From positions 39,505-103,504 of the forward strand of contig CAZRPU010000003.1 of the NCBI GenBank assembly GCA_964602055.1: a DNA stretch of 64,000 bases, read 5' to 3'. Positions 17,360-26,149 of this stretch are shown here, one piece after another. Position 1 is the stretch's first letter, and each line of letters opens with the position of its first letter. The notes below the pieces were generated by a model. The model was not told the origin of the DNA. It did not search any database and saw only the letters and a list, made by a program, of their open reading frames with translations. The stretch comes from JACPLA01 sp964602055 (GTDB lineage: Bacteria; Bacteroidota; Ignavibacteria; UBA10030). Both the position numbers and the translations under genes were made by a program.

Positions 17360-18708
17360 TCGTCGTCCCAGAGTTCTCCCCGTTTCGTTGAATGGACAAG
17401 GGTGTATTCCCCGAAACCGGTGCGATCGACAAAGATGAACGAAACGCCGTTTTCGATGTTAAAGTACCGCCATATCTCATACGGTCGAGCAACCTCCGTG
17501 GTGCTGGGATATCTCTCCGTGTCATCCGGCTCTCCGTACAGAATTGCCACGCGACCCCTGTCTGTCGACCATCCCGGGCGATTGAAAGCACGAAAACGTT
17601 CGTTTGCCTTGCGGGCCCGGTCGAGATATTCCGTGCGGGTAATCCCGGGACGACCACCCTTTCCTTTTGCCACTTCGGCCCAAAACGCAGAGAGATATTC
17701 CCTCCGCCCGTCCGGCGATGTGATCTGAGCAAAGGTCTTGATTTCATCTTTCGTCGCGTGGTACTGCGCCATTCTGAATTCCTCTGCGAGTTCATCAGGG
17801 GTCAGGCCGCCGAGCTCCGATTCAACCAGTTTTGCATCCGAAAGAACAGGCGCGGCAACCCGGGGATTATACACATAGAACACTTTTTCCGTTTTGGTAA
17901 TCGGTTCGGAAGACGGGCTCAGGATCAGAGCCTGAAAGTAGTATTTACCGGACTTGAGTTTCACAATGTTGGTGGTCCCGATTTCCACCGAGTTTCTTAT
18001 CTTGTACTTCCGCTTCTTGGCATTTTCCTGGATGGGTTTCCGCGCGTCATCGAGAATCAGCGTACGCAGCACGTATTCCTTATCCGGATCAATGTCGTAG
18101 AGCTCAAAATAATGAAAAATGACGGGATGGTTGCTCGTACCGAAGAGAAGGGTGGGATTCGGGACGACGTCAAACGAGTTCTTATAGAAAAGGTTCTCCT
18201 TGTCGGACGACTCACGAATATTTGAGCACAGTTCGAGGTCGCTCGCTGCAAGTCCCGGCCCCAATGGCTCCATGGTGCTCGAGATCCTGACGGTATCGGA
18301 TCGGGAAGGATCGAGCGAATCGGACGCCGTGATCTGGAAAACATACTCTCCAAAAGGAAGCGAGTATCCCATTTGCGAGATCAGTGTCGAGCCGGCTGCG
18401 ATCCCGGCGCTGTCTCTTGCGCTCAGGGGAATCCTTCGGCGATCTCGCCTGACCACTTCTCCCGTTTGCTTGCTCGAAATTTCGGTGTTGAGGAAAATAG
18501 TTCCTTCAAACGCATCTCCAACAGGCCGGTAAGTCGTCAGGTGAGGAAAAACAGCAAAATAGAATTCCACATACGTGGTGCTGTCACTGTGGCGAAACCT
18601 CGCATAGTCGAAGTTCATGGTGAACGGGGAGCTCGTCAACAGGATCTGTGAAGACGCCGTGGACGCGAAGATGCCAGCAACGAATATGAACATTCCAATC
18701 TTTTTCAT
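17338..18708 (-). CDS. GWxTD-domain protein, exported
   Basis: A 456-residue protein with a signal peptide (about residues 1-19). The N-terminal 300 residues look beta-rich. The C-terminal part (about 310-450) is the GWxTD domain, with PGWSTDRGRVAILYGEPDD and then YEIWRY and FVDRTGFGEY motifs. The domain is common in Ignavibacteria, Calditrichaeota and Acidobacteria-type genomes, but its function is unknown. GAGGA precedes the ATG. The gene starts 14 bases after the PIG-L-like gene and overlaps the propeller gene, so the three form one transcription unit. Confidence 0.85.
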   Translation of the reverse strand: MKKIGMFIFVAGIFASTASSQILLTSSPFTMNFDYARFRHSDSTTYVEFYFAVFPHLTTYRPVGDAFEGTIFLNTEISSKQTGEVVRRDRRRIPLSARDSAGIAAGSTLISQMGYSLPFGEYVFQITASDSLDPSRSDTVRISSTMEPLGPGLAASDLELCSNIRESSDKENLFYKNSFDVVPNPTLLFGTSNHPVIFHYFELYDIDPDKEYVLRTLILDDARKPIQENAKKRKYKIRNSVEIGTTNIVKLKSGKYYFQALILSPSSEPITKTEKVFYVYNPRVAAPVLSDAKLVESELGGLTPDELAEEFRMAQYHATKDEIKTFAQITSPDGRREYLSAFWAEVAKGKGGRPGITRTEYLDRARKANERFRAFNRPGWSTDRGRVAILYGEPDDTERYPSTTEVARPYEIWRYFNIENGVSFIFVDRTGFGEYTLVHSTKRGELWDDDWSRLLQ

Positions 18709-18722
18709 GAAGTCCTCAGGCG

Positions 18723-21071
18723 TTATTCTCTATTGCTGATGATATTGGCGAACAATCGTAGTACTCCCGGATGCAAGTTCATCATTTGATGCTTTAAATC
18801 CAAATCAACATACGTGATCCTCCCTTTTCCCGTTTTCTCGGTAACAATCATCGGGTATCCGGTTTCTGCCTGCCGAAGAACCACTTCGACACTTCCACTC
18901 TCTGGAACGGTCACCCGGTGATATGCCCGAAAGAAGAGCCATGAGTCCCATAATGAACTATCAACAGCATTGGGAAAGCGAAAAAGGCGGTTCGCATCAT
19001 TGAATGTTGCCTCCGTTGCAGCTCCAAATTCATGCGTCCGTTCCAGTTGAACCCCCGAAAGAAGGGGATTAGCATTCCAGTCATCCTCCTCTTGCCTCAG
19101 AATGATCACATGCCCCCCTCGAGAGGCAAACGAGCGGATTTCAGAGCGTGTTGTTCCATCAACCCTCAGGAGGGAAAGGGAACGCTCGTCAACCACCAAG
19201 GCACCTATCGGCTGCGTTGCGATGCTCCCCGGCGAGACTACCGAAGCTTGCGCGCCAATGTCCCTCAGCGCATGAACCGTTGTTCCAAACGGGAATGGCG
19301 TAACAATACTGATCGAATCTCGCCTCCCGACGGTGACCGGAAAACTCCTCACCGCGACATTCATCACATGCACAGATCCGATGGAGAGCGGAATGATCAT
19401 CGAAGTATCCTTCAGCGCCTGCTTCCAATGAAGCTTCAGTGTATCTGTAAAGGAGGAGCCCTTCGTCGACGCCCGAAAGTTACTTCCCTCTCCTTCGACC
19501 AAGTCGCTCTCAATGCGTATCCTGTCTGCGACACCGTCATAGGTGTTATTCGTAAACCGAACTATGACCTCAGCACCTTCATCCGCTTTCACCATCGGCG
19601 TAAGGATATCAAGAGTGTGCCTTGGCGAAAAAAGCAATGGAATGACTGTCCGCACAGCAAAACTCTCTTCCCGAGTGGCTCCCCGATGGAGGATGAAGAA
19701 GGAAAAATCATACCGGGGTGAAGTGCGTTCCAAACCAAAGAGGTCGGCTGGAAGGTGATAGTCGGGCTTCTCAGGCGATACGATTCTATAGGCAACTCCC
19801 GTTCGAAGAGGAAGAAGACGCTCCCGAGCCTCGTCGATAATCCAATCATCTTCAATAGAAGGGAACAGAATCTCCAGCCTTCCCTTCAGAGGCGGTCCAC
19901 TGACGGAGTCAATGGTGAGATGAGCTAGCTGCCTTGGTGAAAGAACTGTATGCTCAATCGAAAAATGCACTTGAACATCGAGAAGAAGGTTCCTCAATTG
20001 CTCCAATGACCTCTTCCACGAAATAAGATGCTTTCTTTGGCGCGGCGTCGGCCGAAGAGGCTGTGAAAATCGGCCGTCGACAGAATCTATCAACGAAACC
20101 ACCCCCTTCAACATCTTCATCCTTGAGGACCGAAACTTTGCCGAACTTCCCACGTTAGCGACAAGTTCGGAGCTCAAGCGCGCGAGAGCCGCGTGGATTT
20201 GATCCAGCGGCTTCCCCGGCGCAGAACCAAGTCCCTGATCCAGCATCTTCACGGTAGAAGCCTTTGGCAGCGAGCCATACAGCAGCTCGTACCGAAGAGG
20301 GTTCGATCGCCTCCAGACGGATTGCTGATGAGCCAAGGAGGGATATCGCTCAATTGCTTCCGCTGCCCGCTTGCGGGCAAGCAACGCCAATGGACCTGTT
20401 ACCTTGGAATAGTCCAGACTGATACCACCCCGTTTCACTTCGGCGAACACACGCCTCACATCCCAGCGCTCATGAGTCCCCCGCGGGAGCCGACCCTCAC
20501 GATTCACACCTGACATGAGTGAGTCTCTCACTTCGAGAACAAGAGAAGCGAGAGCATCCCGGAGAGGGCTTTTTCCCTTCACTCGGGGATCGCCGGCAAT
20601 AACGATAATATCCGGCTTGACCTCAAGGACGAGTTTCTCCAATGTGGCAATAAGTGACTCTTTGGACCAACGTTCCCACACATCCGACTCGGATGCAGAG
20701 GCACCCGGATCTTCAAGATTCAGAAACCGCACTTCCCCTTCCAGCACAGAGCTTGCCTGATAGGCCTCTTCACGGAGTGTCGCAGCGAGCTGGCTCGGAT
20801 ATTGGTTCCTCACATCACTGTCGCCGGATTCACCATTGGTGCAAAATACCGAAACTACCTTTGCGCCGCGCACGGAGCGAAGCATGGCCAGAGTTGTGAG
20901 ATCCTCGAATCCCGGCTGGAGAGCAAGATTCATGACGGTCAGGCTGTTCGGCAGGTGAGTTGCAACTTCCCTCAACTGCACAGGAACAGAGCTCTGGGAC
21001 ACCAAACGGCTGAGTGGAAGAAGGATAATAAGGGAAAAAATGGCGAAGAAGAGAAAAAACCGAAACTTCAT
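18723..21071 (-). CDS. PIG-L deacetylase-like protein with degenerate metal site, exported
   Basis: A 782-residue protein with an N-terminal hydrophobic segment (about residues 5-26). Residues about 45-260 have the PIG-L/LmbE fold pattern (VVSVFCTNGESG; LREEAYQASSVL; KPDIIVIAG). The zinc-binding motif AHPDDE, however, reads LQPGFE, and no downstream His-x-Asp-His is seen where the third ligand belongs. The C-terminal 500 residues contain beta-sandwich and GATase-like stretches (GALVVDERS, FASRGGHVIIL), as in the long 800-residue PIG-L proteins of Bacteroidota. It is therefore probably a non-catalytic relative that binds rather than cleaves. The ATG at 21071 has AAGGA upstream; an in-frame start at 21149 would lie inside the PorV-gene terminator. 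Confidence 0.75.
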   Translation of the reverse strand: MKFRFFLFFAIFSLIILLPLSRLVSQSSVPVQLREVATHLPNSLTVMNLALQPGFEDLTTLAMLRSVRGAKVVSVFCTNGESGDSDVRNQYPSQLAATLREEAYQASSVLEGEVRFLNLEDPGASASESDVWERWSKESLIATLEKLVLEVKPDIIVIAGDPRVKGKSPLRDALASLVLEVRDSLMSGVNREGRLPRGTHERWDVRRVFAEVKRGGISLDYSKVTGPLALLARKRAAEAIERYPSLAHQQSVWRRSNPLRYELLYGSLPKASTVKMLDQGLGSAPGKPLDQIHAALARLSSELVANVGSSAKFRSSRMKMLKGVVSLIDSVDGRFSQPLRPTPRQRKHLISWKRSLEQLRNLLLDVQVHFSIEHTVLSPRQLAHLTIDSVSGPPLKGRLEILFPSIEDDWIIDEARERLLPLRTGVAYRIVSPEKPDYHLPADLFGLERTSPRYDFSFFILHRGATREESFAVRTVIPLLFSPRHTLDILTPMVKADEGAEVIVRFTNNTYDGVADRIRIESDLVEGEGSNFRASTKGSSFTDTLKLHWKQALKDTSMIIPLSIGSVHVMNVAVRSFPVTVGRRDSISIVTPFPFGTTVHALRDIGAQASVVSPGSIATQPIGALVVDERSLSLLRVDGTTRSEIRSFASRGGHVIILRQEEDDWNANPLLSGVQLERTHEFGAATEATFNDANRLFRFPNAVDSSLWDSWLFFRAYHRVTVPESGSVEVVLRQAETGYPMIVTEKTGKGRITYVDLDLKHQMMNLHPGVLRLFANIISNRE

Positions 21072-21107
21072 GATTGCTTCCTTACACAAGAGGTGGGGCG
21101 GAATAAG

Positions 21108-21148
21108 CAAAAGAAAAGGCTGCCTTTTGTGGAAGGCAGCCTTCTCCA
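21108..21148 (-). terminator. Rho-independent terminator of the TonB-receptor / secreted protein / PorV operon
   Basis: On the minus strand GAAGGCTGCC and GGCAGCCTTTTC flank a 10-base loop, and the stem is followed by TTTTGCTT. It lies 25-60 bases after the stop codon of the PorV-like gene. Confidence 0.85.
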
Positions 21149-21171
21149 TCTGCAGCCAAACACGCTACATC

Positions 21172-22245
21172 TTAGAAGCCAAACTTCACGGCGATGACTG
21201 AGTTCCCGTCAAAGAACTGGACCGTTCTGTAGGCAAAATCCACGGTCACATCGATGCCGCTTGTTGCATAACGGACACCGAGGCCAAACGACGGGCCGAA
21301 GATATTTTCATCTTCGCTCTTATCGGAATCAGCTCCGAGGAGCTTTGCCTGAGGAACGAAATTGGTGCCAACGCGGCCAAACAGGGTCAACGATTGGAGC
21401 CCATAGCTCAGCTCGCCGCCAATTCGGAATTCATCCACGTACAGATTGTTGTTCGCAAAGGATCCACCAACTGTGTAATTGATATTCTCCCTGATACTCG
21501 ACATATAAGAGAGCCCAATTTCGACAGTGGAGGGAAGTTCGAACGCAGCCGCGATCGTGCTATACTTCTGCTCGGGTCTGCGGCCTTCCGAGGAAGACGC
21601 GTCTCTGAGCAACCCGGAACCTTCGAACTGCATCTGGGGGCCGATGTTCTTCACCGCAACACCGATCTGCAGTCCATTGATGCCGGCAAGGCCCGAATAT
21701 TGCACTCCGAAATCAAGCGCAAAACCCGATGAGTTGACGCGGTCGATCTGTTCCGACACCAGCTTGAGAGATCCACCGACAGAAATCGCATCCGTCAACG
21801 CGCGGCCGTAGGAAAGGCCGATTGTCACGTACGTCGGTGAGAAGATCCGGCCCGAACGGCCCTCGGGATCATCATCGGTGGTCAACGCAATGTCGCCGAA
21901 GCCGACGGACTTTACGCTGAAAGCGACCGTACCAAAATCACCGAACTGAGATCCAACAGCCCCGAAGGCGACATCAACGTCGCCAATCCAGGTAAGACTT
22001 GAGAACATTGCTTCTGTCGATGAGCGAAGCCTTCCAAGCCCGGCCGGATTCCAGTAGATCGATTCCAAGCCGGTGGAGTTTGAAATGGTGGAGCCACCCA
22101 TGGCAAAATCGCGGGCTCCTGTGGGAATCAGGAGCTCTGTTGCCGCAGCGGTCCCAATGCGTTTGTTTTGCGCAACGGTCTGCGGAACCACCATGAGCAC
22201 CACGCTCACAACAAGAGCAGCGGCGATCAGTTTTGTTTTCATCAT
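21172..22245 (-). CDS. PorV/PorQ-family outer membrane protein
   Basis: A 357-residue protein with a signal peptide (ending TVAQ) and a beta-barrel pattern to the last residue (VIAVKFGF). The region after the signal (LIPTGARDFAMGGSTIS... LESIYWNPAGL) is typical of the PorV/PorQ/UPF0164 family. PorV is the type IX secretion shuttle that helps cargo with C-terminal sorting domains reach the surface; whether this copy does so is inference. AAGGAG precedes the ATGATG start. It is the last gene of a three-gene operon, directly after a secreted protein with a sorting-like domain, which fits a dedicated partner role. Confidence 0.82.
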   Translation of the reverse strand: MMKTKLIAAALVVSVVLMVVPQTVAQNKRIGTAAATELLIPTGARDFAMGGSTISNSTGLESIYWNPAGLGRLRSSTEAMFSSLTWIGDVDVAFGAVGSQFGDFGTVAFSVKSVGFGDIALTTDDDPEGRSGRIFSPTYVTIGLSYGRALTDAISVGGSLKLVSEQIDRVNSSGFALDFGVQYSGLAGINGLQIGVAVKNIGPQMQFEGSGLLRDASSSEGRRPEQKYSTIAAAFELPSTVEIGLSYMSSIRENINYTVGGSFANNNLYVDEFRIGGELSYGLQSLTLFGRVGTNFVPQAKLLGADSDKSEDENIFGPSFGLGVRYATSGIDVTVDFAYRTVQFFDGNSVIAVKFGF

Positions 22246-22278
22246 ATTTCTCCTTCAACCTTTGGTTGTGTGATCCCA

Positions 22279-22303
22279 GCGTGCGGCCACGTGTGCCGCA
22301 CGC
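22279..22303. repeat. Perfect 9-bp inverted repeat between secreted-protein and PorV-like genes
   Basis: GCGTGCGGC and GCCGCACGC are separated by 7 bases in the 77-base gap. There is no T-tract, so it is probably a transcript-stability or processing hairpin rather than a terminator. Confidence 0.6.
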
Positions 22304-22322
22304 CGGTGGCAATCAGGGTCTT

Positions 22323-25300
22323 CTAGAAAACGTCGAGTACTTCCTGTTCCATGATGACAGCGACCTTAAGAACTTTGGAGGTTCCAAGCTCAGGCATATC
22401 AACGTGGACAATATAGATACCGCTCGCAACCGGGAAGTTGTACTGGTTCGTGAGATTCCAGCGCATGAACTGGCCCGGAGTCTGAACGGGATCCTTCACC
22501 AACGTTTTCACCAGTTGCCCCGCCAGATTGAAGATTCTGATGGTCGCACGATCTGGCAAGAAATTAAATGTTACGAACCGGTTAAATCTATTCGTTTCTG
22601 CAGGATTGAATCCATAATAAGGATTCGGGAACACGCCCACCTTCTGAACATCGGCCTTCGCTGTAGCGGTGTTGAAGGCGACAGGCGCCGGAGCCGTGAA
22701 CGAGAAGGTCTCTGTGGCCGGAACTGAAGGATTGGAAATCTTCACACGCGTGACATCTCCCGTCCGCCACTTGGGCCTGTCAGCCGAGGTAACCCCAGGT
22801 GCGAATATCCATGTCCCTTTGGGATTATCCCGCGGAACGGCCGTAACACCGGCAGCAGTCGCATCCGCGGTGTAAGGTGTTGAAACTGCTCCGATATACG
22901 CCCGACCGTTTCCAGCCAATCGGATGTATAAGGGTGTTCCGCCGCTACCCCATGGAGAGGCTCCGTCAGCATTTCGATCGCGGACCACTGCGTTAATCTG
23001 CCTGTTCCGCCCCGTCCCTGCGTCGACCTCCCAGAGTTCGAAAGGCACTCTCAAACGAATAATCGTCGCCGCATTCGAACTGGTTACGGTTGCTATCGAC
23101 CCTCCGGAAACAATCACGGTGTCTTCCGCGAATGTCCCGTTTGGTCGTGTTGCACGAACACCCGTGAACCTGAATTCGAGGTCGGTCACAAGATCCGTCT
23201 GAGTCGTCGTATTCGTCGTTTGCGGCAAGAGAGACGAATAAGAGTAGCCGAAACCGCTATAGGACAACAGACCGTCACCGACATTGGCCGGGTCTTGTGC
23301 GAGTGAATAGTCTGCCGGATTGCTCCAGACGGGCTGCCCAATCTTCGCCTGTAGACCATCGAAGATGGGGTACGTTTCGTCCTGACTGTAGTTCTGCTGG
23401 AATGTAAACAGCGTTGTCGATCCTCTGTTGATATAGTATGGGTAGTTCGTCACATCCATCTGAGCCTGGACCGTGTCAACGCTTGTAATAATCGTCGCAT
23501 ACACATTTCCCGCTGTCAGAGCCTGCACAAGGGCAGCGGTCAGCGGTTGAGTGCCATCAGTGGTAGTCCACTTTCCGCTGGCATGGGCATTACCGAGCGT
23601 AACCGTGTAGCCGATATTCTTGAAGGCACCGGCCGTCCCGGTTGTATCGAAGTAGATTCCTGTAATCGGGCCAGCAAGGTTTGAAATGTTGTTCACTGTG
23701 ATGTCGTATGACAGCGCGGTTGCTGCTGCATTCAAGGTGCCATCAATAGTGAAGTTCCAAGTGGCCGGACTGTTAACGGGATCTTCTGTGAACCCATGAA
23801 ACCTGTCTGGTTGACCGGACCAACCAATCGTATAGGATTGACCCGTGACTTGAGAGGGATCGACTACTGCTACCTCTATGGGTACATCACCAATTCCATT
23901 CGTATGGCTAATCGTCAGCCCGCTACCCGACTTTGTGGAATATACGACTCCGGGTTGCGGAGACTGCGGACGAAGAGCGAAGATTGTCGGTGAAGACTCC
24001 AAAGTGGCCGGCAGATATCCCGTTGTAGTGCGGGAATAAGCCGTAACTGCGTAGTAGTATTCCTGCCCGTTATAGAGCCTGTCGATATCCCTCACATAAT
24101 CTCGTTTGAGAGAGACATATCGTTTCAGGCCCGAGTTCGACCCAAACTGCACGGGCTTGAAAAGAATGACCCCTGATTGGTCGGCCTGTTCGTCTGTGAT
24201 AACCGCAGGGTCCGTCGGAAGGTCGAATGTCGCTATACGCACCCAATCAGAAATCGGTGAGCCAGCGCTGGGGAGTTGGTAAACATTGTACCCCTCAAAT
24301 ACATAAGCACCGGGGTTGCTGACCGTCGTTTCGGTCTGTTGAACCCGATTGACATTGGAGCCCCATTCCAGAACGATTTCCCCGTCAAGTTCGGAATACT
24401 TCACCGCGGGACTTGCGGGGGACTGTGGCACAACGAATAGGTCGTTGAACGTGTTTTGCACGAACCGGTCGTTGAAGCGCATGACCGCGACGCTCGAGAT
24501 TCTATCCGCGCCTATGCCAGCTACGACGCCCATGACAACTTCCTGCGTGTCACCAGGCACCATCGAGAAAGGTCCCGAGGTCATGATCAGTCGACGATCA
24601 CCGGGTATAAAGGACCATGCAGTTCCCTGGCCGTCAAGATGTCCAGTCCCGGCAACAGGGTCACCGGAAAGACTGAACCGCGTGTTAGGCATTCCCGGGG
24701 GCAAAGGATACAGGACGTCTGGCCCGTCAAGGGGAACAAATCCACGAAACATCTTCCACCAGCGGAGTGTGCCGGTAGCGTACGGAGATGGCGGATCAGA
24801 GTATGCCGCGCTTGCCGCGAACCATGTGAACGCGGACATCGGAAGATTCTTGTAGCCGTAAATCTTCTTGAGGCCAAAAACTCCTGAGTCGCCAGGAGCT
24901 ACAACAAGCGGCCCCTGGAGGAAGTCATACCCCGCCGAGGGAGGAGCGAGACTTACTTTTTGATATTCATTATCGACGGGATAGCCGTTGTAGATGAAAC
25001 CAAGACTCAATGTGGAATCAGATCCAATAACGTCATCACCTGCATTACCAAGGTCGGGGTCGGACCATTGTGCAACGTACATGCTGTCGATGTAAAACGT
25101 TCCTTTGGTCCCTGCACCATCCACATCGACACCGCCCTTATTGATGAACTTGTAGCGCTTGAAGTAGAGATTTCCAAGGGCATCGGTTCTCTTGTACCCC
25201 CATGTAGTAGCCTGTATTTCCAAACCAATAGGCTCTGACCCATTCAAAGCGACCGTTGTTGCGCGTGCAAGGTCATTGAACACGCACCAGAGCACTTGAT

Positions 25301-26081
25301 CTGCCGGTGAATTGGGATCCGCTCCGGCGACGCCTGGCTCATCTCTCCCCTGTGTAATAAGGCTGTCGTGTGTGAACAATGTCCCTACGGCCGGATCATA
25401 ATTGAACGCCGGCGGTGGATCGTACACCCCGTTGCCATTACGATCGATAAACGGGGCACCTCTGGGAACCACGAGGGCCCAATCCTTCCAGTCTTTGTCA
25501 TAAAAGTCCAGCACCTGGGCCAATTCACTCGCTGTAACTTCGGCTACGGGTTTTTCGAACGACTCCGCGGCGTCGCGAATCAGCTCTGATTCCGGGATCA
25601 CTTTGTAGTCTCTTCTAATTCGAAACGTACGAGTGAGAACATCATTTTGGTCTTGTCCTGTTCCTGAGGTACCACTCCCATTGATCCATCCATTCACCGT
25701 ACCTGAACGGTAGTGGGATCCACCCATACGGATCGTTTGCGAAAAAGGACCCGGGATGGTTTTGGCTGCATCACGGAACACCTTGCCGCCCCAAACGAGG
25801 CCGTCTTCGTAGATGAGCCACTTCGTTCCTCGGGGATAATACATACCATTATCTCCGTCGGGAGAGTGATTGGAGAGTCCATCGTTCTTCATCCACGTGC
25901 TGAGGTTATTGATATTCAGCACCTTGTACTTCTCCTCATTTGAAAGCGCGCTTGTCTTCGAAAGCTGCTGCTTTCCCTTTTTGTCTCCACCCTCTCCTTC
26001 GCCGGCAATCGTCGCGACAGAGAAAATCGCTGTCAGACCAAGGGAGAGTATGATGAAACGCATCAATCTGTTAGTTGGCAT
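22323..26081 (-). CDS. Large secreted protein with T9SS-like C-terminal sorting domain
   Basis: A 1252-residue protein with a signal peptide (about residues 7-26) and a charged Gly/Glu/Lys linker. Around residues 213-221 there is a Ca-binding-like loop (DRNGNGVYD). The middle has fibronectin-like stretches (ENYVFEGYNVYQ-type and EYYYAVTAYSR). The C-terminal 90 residues (VGVFPNPYYGFNP, IRIFNLAGQLVKTL, ASGIYIVHVD, KVLKVAVI) match the type A sorting domain of type IX secretion, but nine extra residues follow the last strand. The ATG at 26081 has AAGGAG 7 bases upstream. It lies between a TonB receptor and a PorV-like gene; the three are probably expressed together and act at the surface. The exact role is unknown. 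Confidence 0.8.
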   Translation of the reverse strand: MPTNRLMRFIILSLGLTAIFSVATIAGEGEGGDKKGKQQLSKTSALSNEEKYKVLNINNLSTWMKNDGLSNHSPDGDNGMYYPRGTKWLIYEDGLVWGGKVFRDAAKTIPGPFSQTIRMGGSHYRSGTVNGWINGSGTSGTGQDQNDVLTRTFRIRRDYKVIPESELIRDAAESFEKPVAEVTASELAQVLDFYDKDWKDWALVVPRGAPFIDRNGNGVYDPPPAFNYDPAVGTLFTHDSLITQGRDEPGVAGADPNSPADQVLWCVFNDLARATTVALNGSEPIGLEIQATTWGYKRTDALGNLYFKRYKFINKGGVDVDGAGTKGTFYIDSMYVAQWSDPDLGNAGDDVIGSDSTLSLGFIYNGYPVDNEYQKVSLAPPSAGYDFLQGPLVVAPGDSGVFGLKKIYGYKNLPMSAFTWFAASAAYSDPPSPYATGTLRWWKMFRGFVPLDGPDVLYPLPPGMPNTRFSLSGDPVAGTGHLDGQGTAWSFIPGDRRLIMTSGPFSMVPGDTQEVVMGVVAGIGADRISSVAVMRFNDRFVQNTFNDLFVVPQSPASPAVKYSELDGEIVLEWGSNVNRVQQTETTVSNPGAYVFEGYNVYQLPSAGSPISDWVRIATFDLPTDPAVITDEQADQSGVILFKPVQFGSNSGLKRYVSLKRDYVRDIDRLYNGQEYYYAVTAYSRTTTGYLPATLESSPTIFALRPQSPQPGVVYSTKSGSGLTISHTNGIGDVPIEVAVVDPSQVTGQSYTIGWSGQPDRFHGFTEDPVNSPATWNFTIDGTLNAAATALSYDITVNNISNLAGPITGIYFDTTGTAGAFKNIGYTVTLGNAHASGKWTTTDGTQPLTAALVQALTAGNVYATIITSVDTVQAQMDVTNYPYYINRGSTTLFTFQQNYSQDETYPIFDGLQAKIGQPVWSNPADYSLAQDPANVGDGLLSYSGFGYSYSSLLPQTTNTTTQTDLVTDLEFRFTGVRATRPNGTFAEDTVIVSGGSIATVTSSNAATIIRLRVPFELWEVDAGTGRNRQINAVVRDRNADGASPWGSGGTPLYIRLAGNGRAYIGAVSTPYTADATAAGVTAVPRDNPKGTWIFAPGVTSADRPKWRTGDVTRVKISNPSVPATETFSFTAPAPVAFNTATAKADVQKVGVFPNPYYGFNPAETNRFNRFVTFNFLPDRATIRIFNLAGQLVKTLVKDPVQTPGQFMRWNLTNQYNFPVASGIYIVHVDMPELGTSKVLKVAVIMEQEVLDVF

Positions 26082-26149
26082 ACCAAACTCCTTCATTTGA
26101 TCTTATGCTTGATGCTCGGAGGTTCTCTTCAAATCTGCCGAGCGTACGC

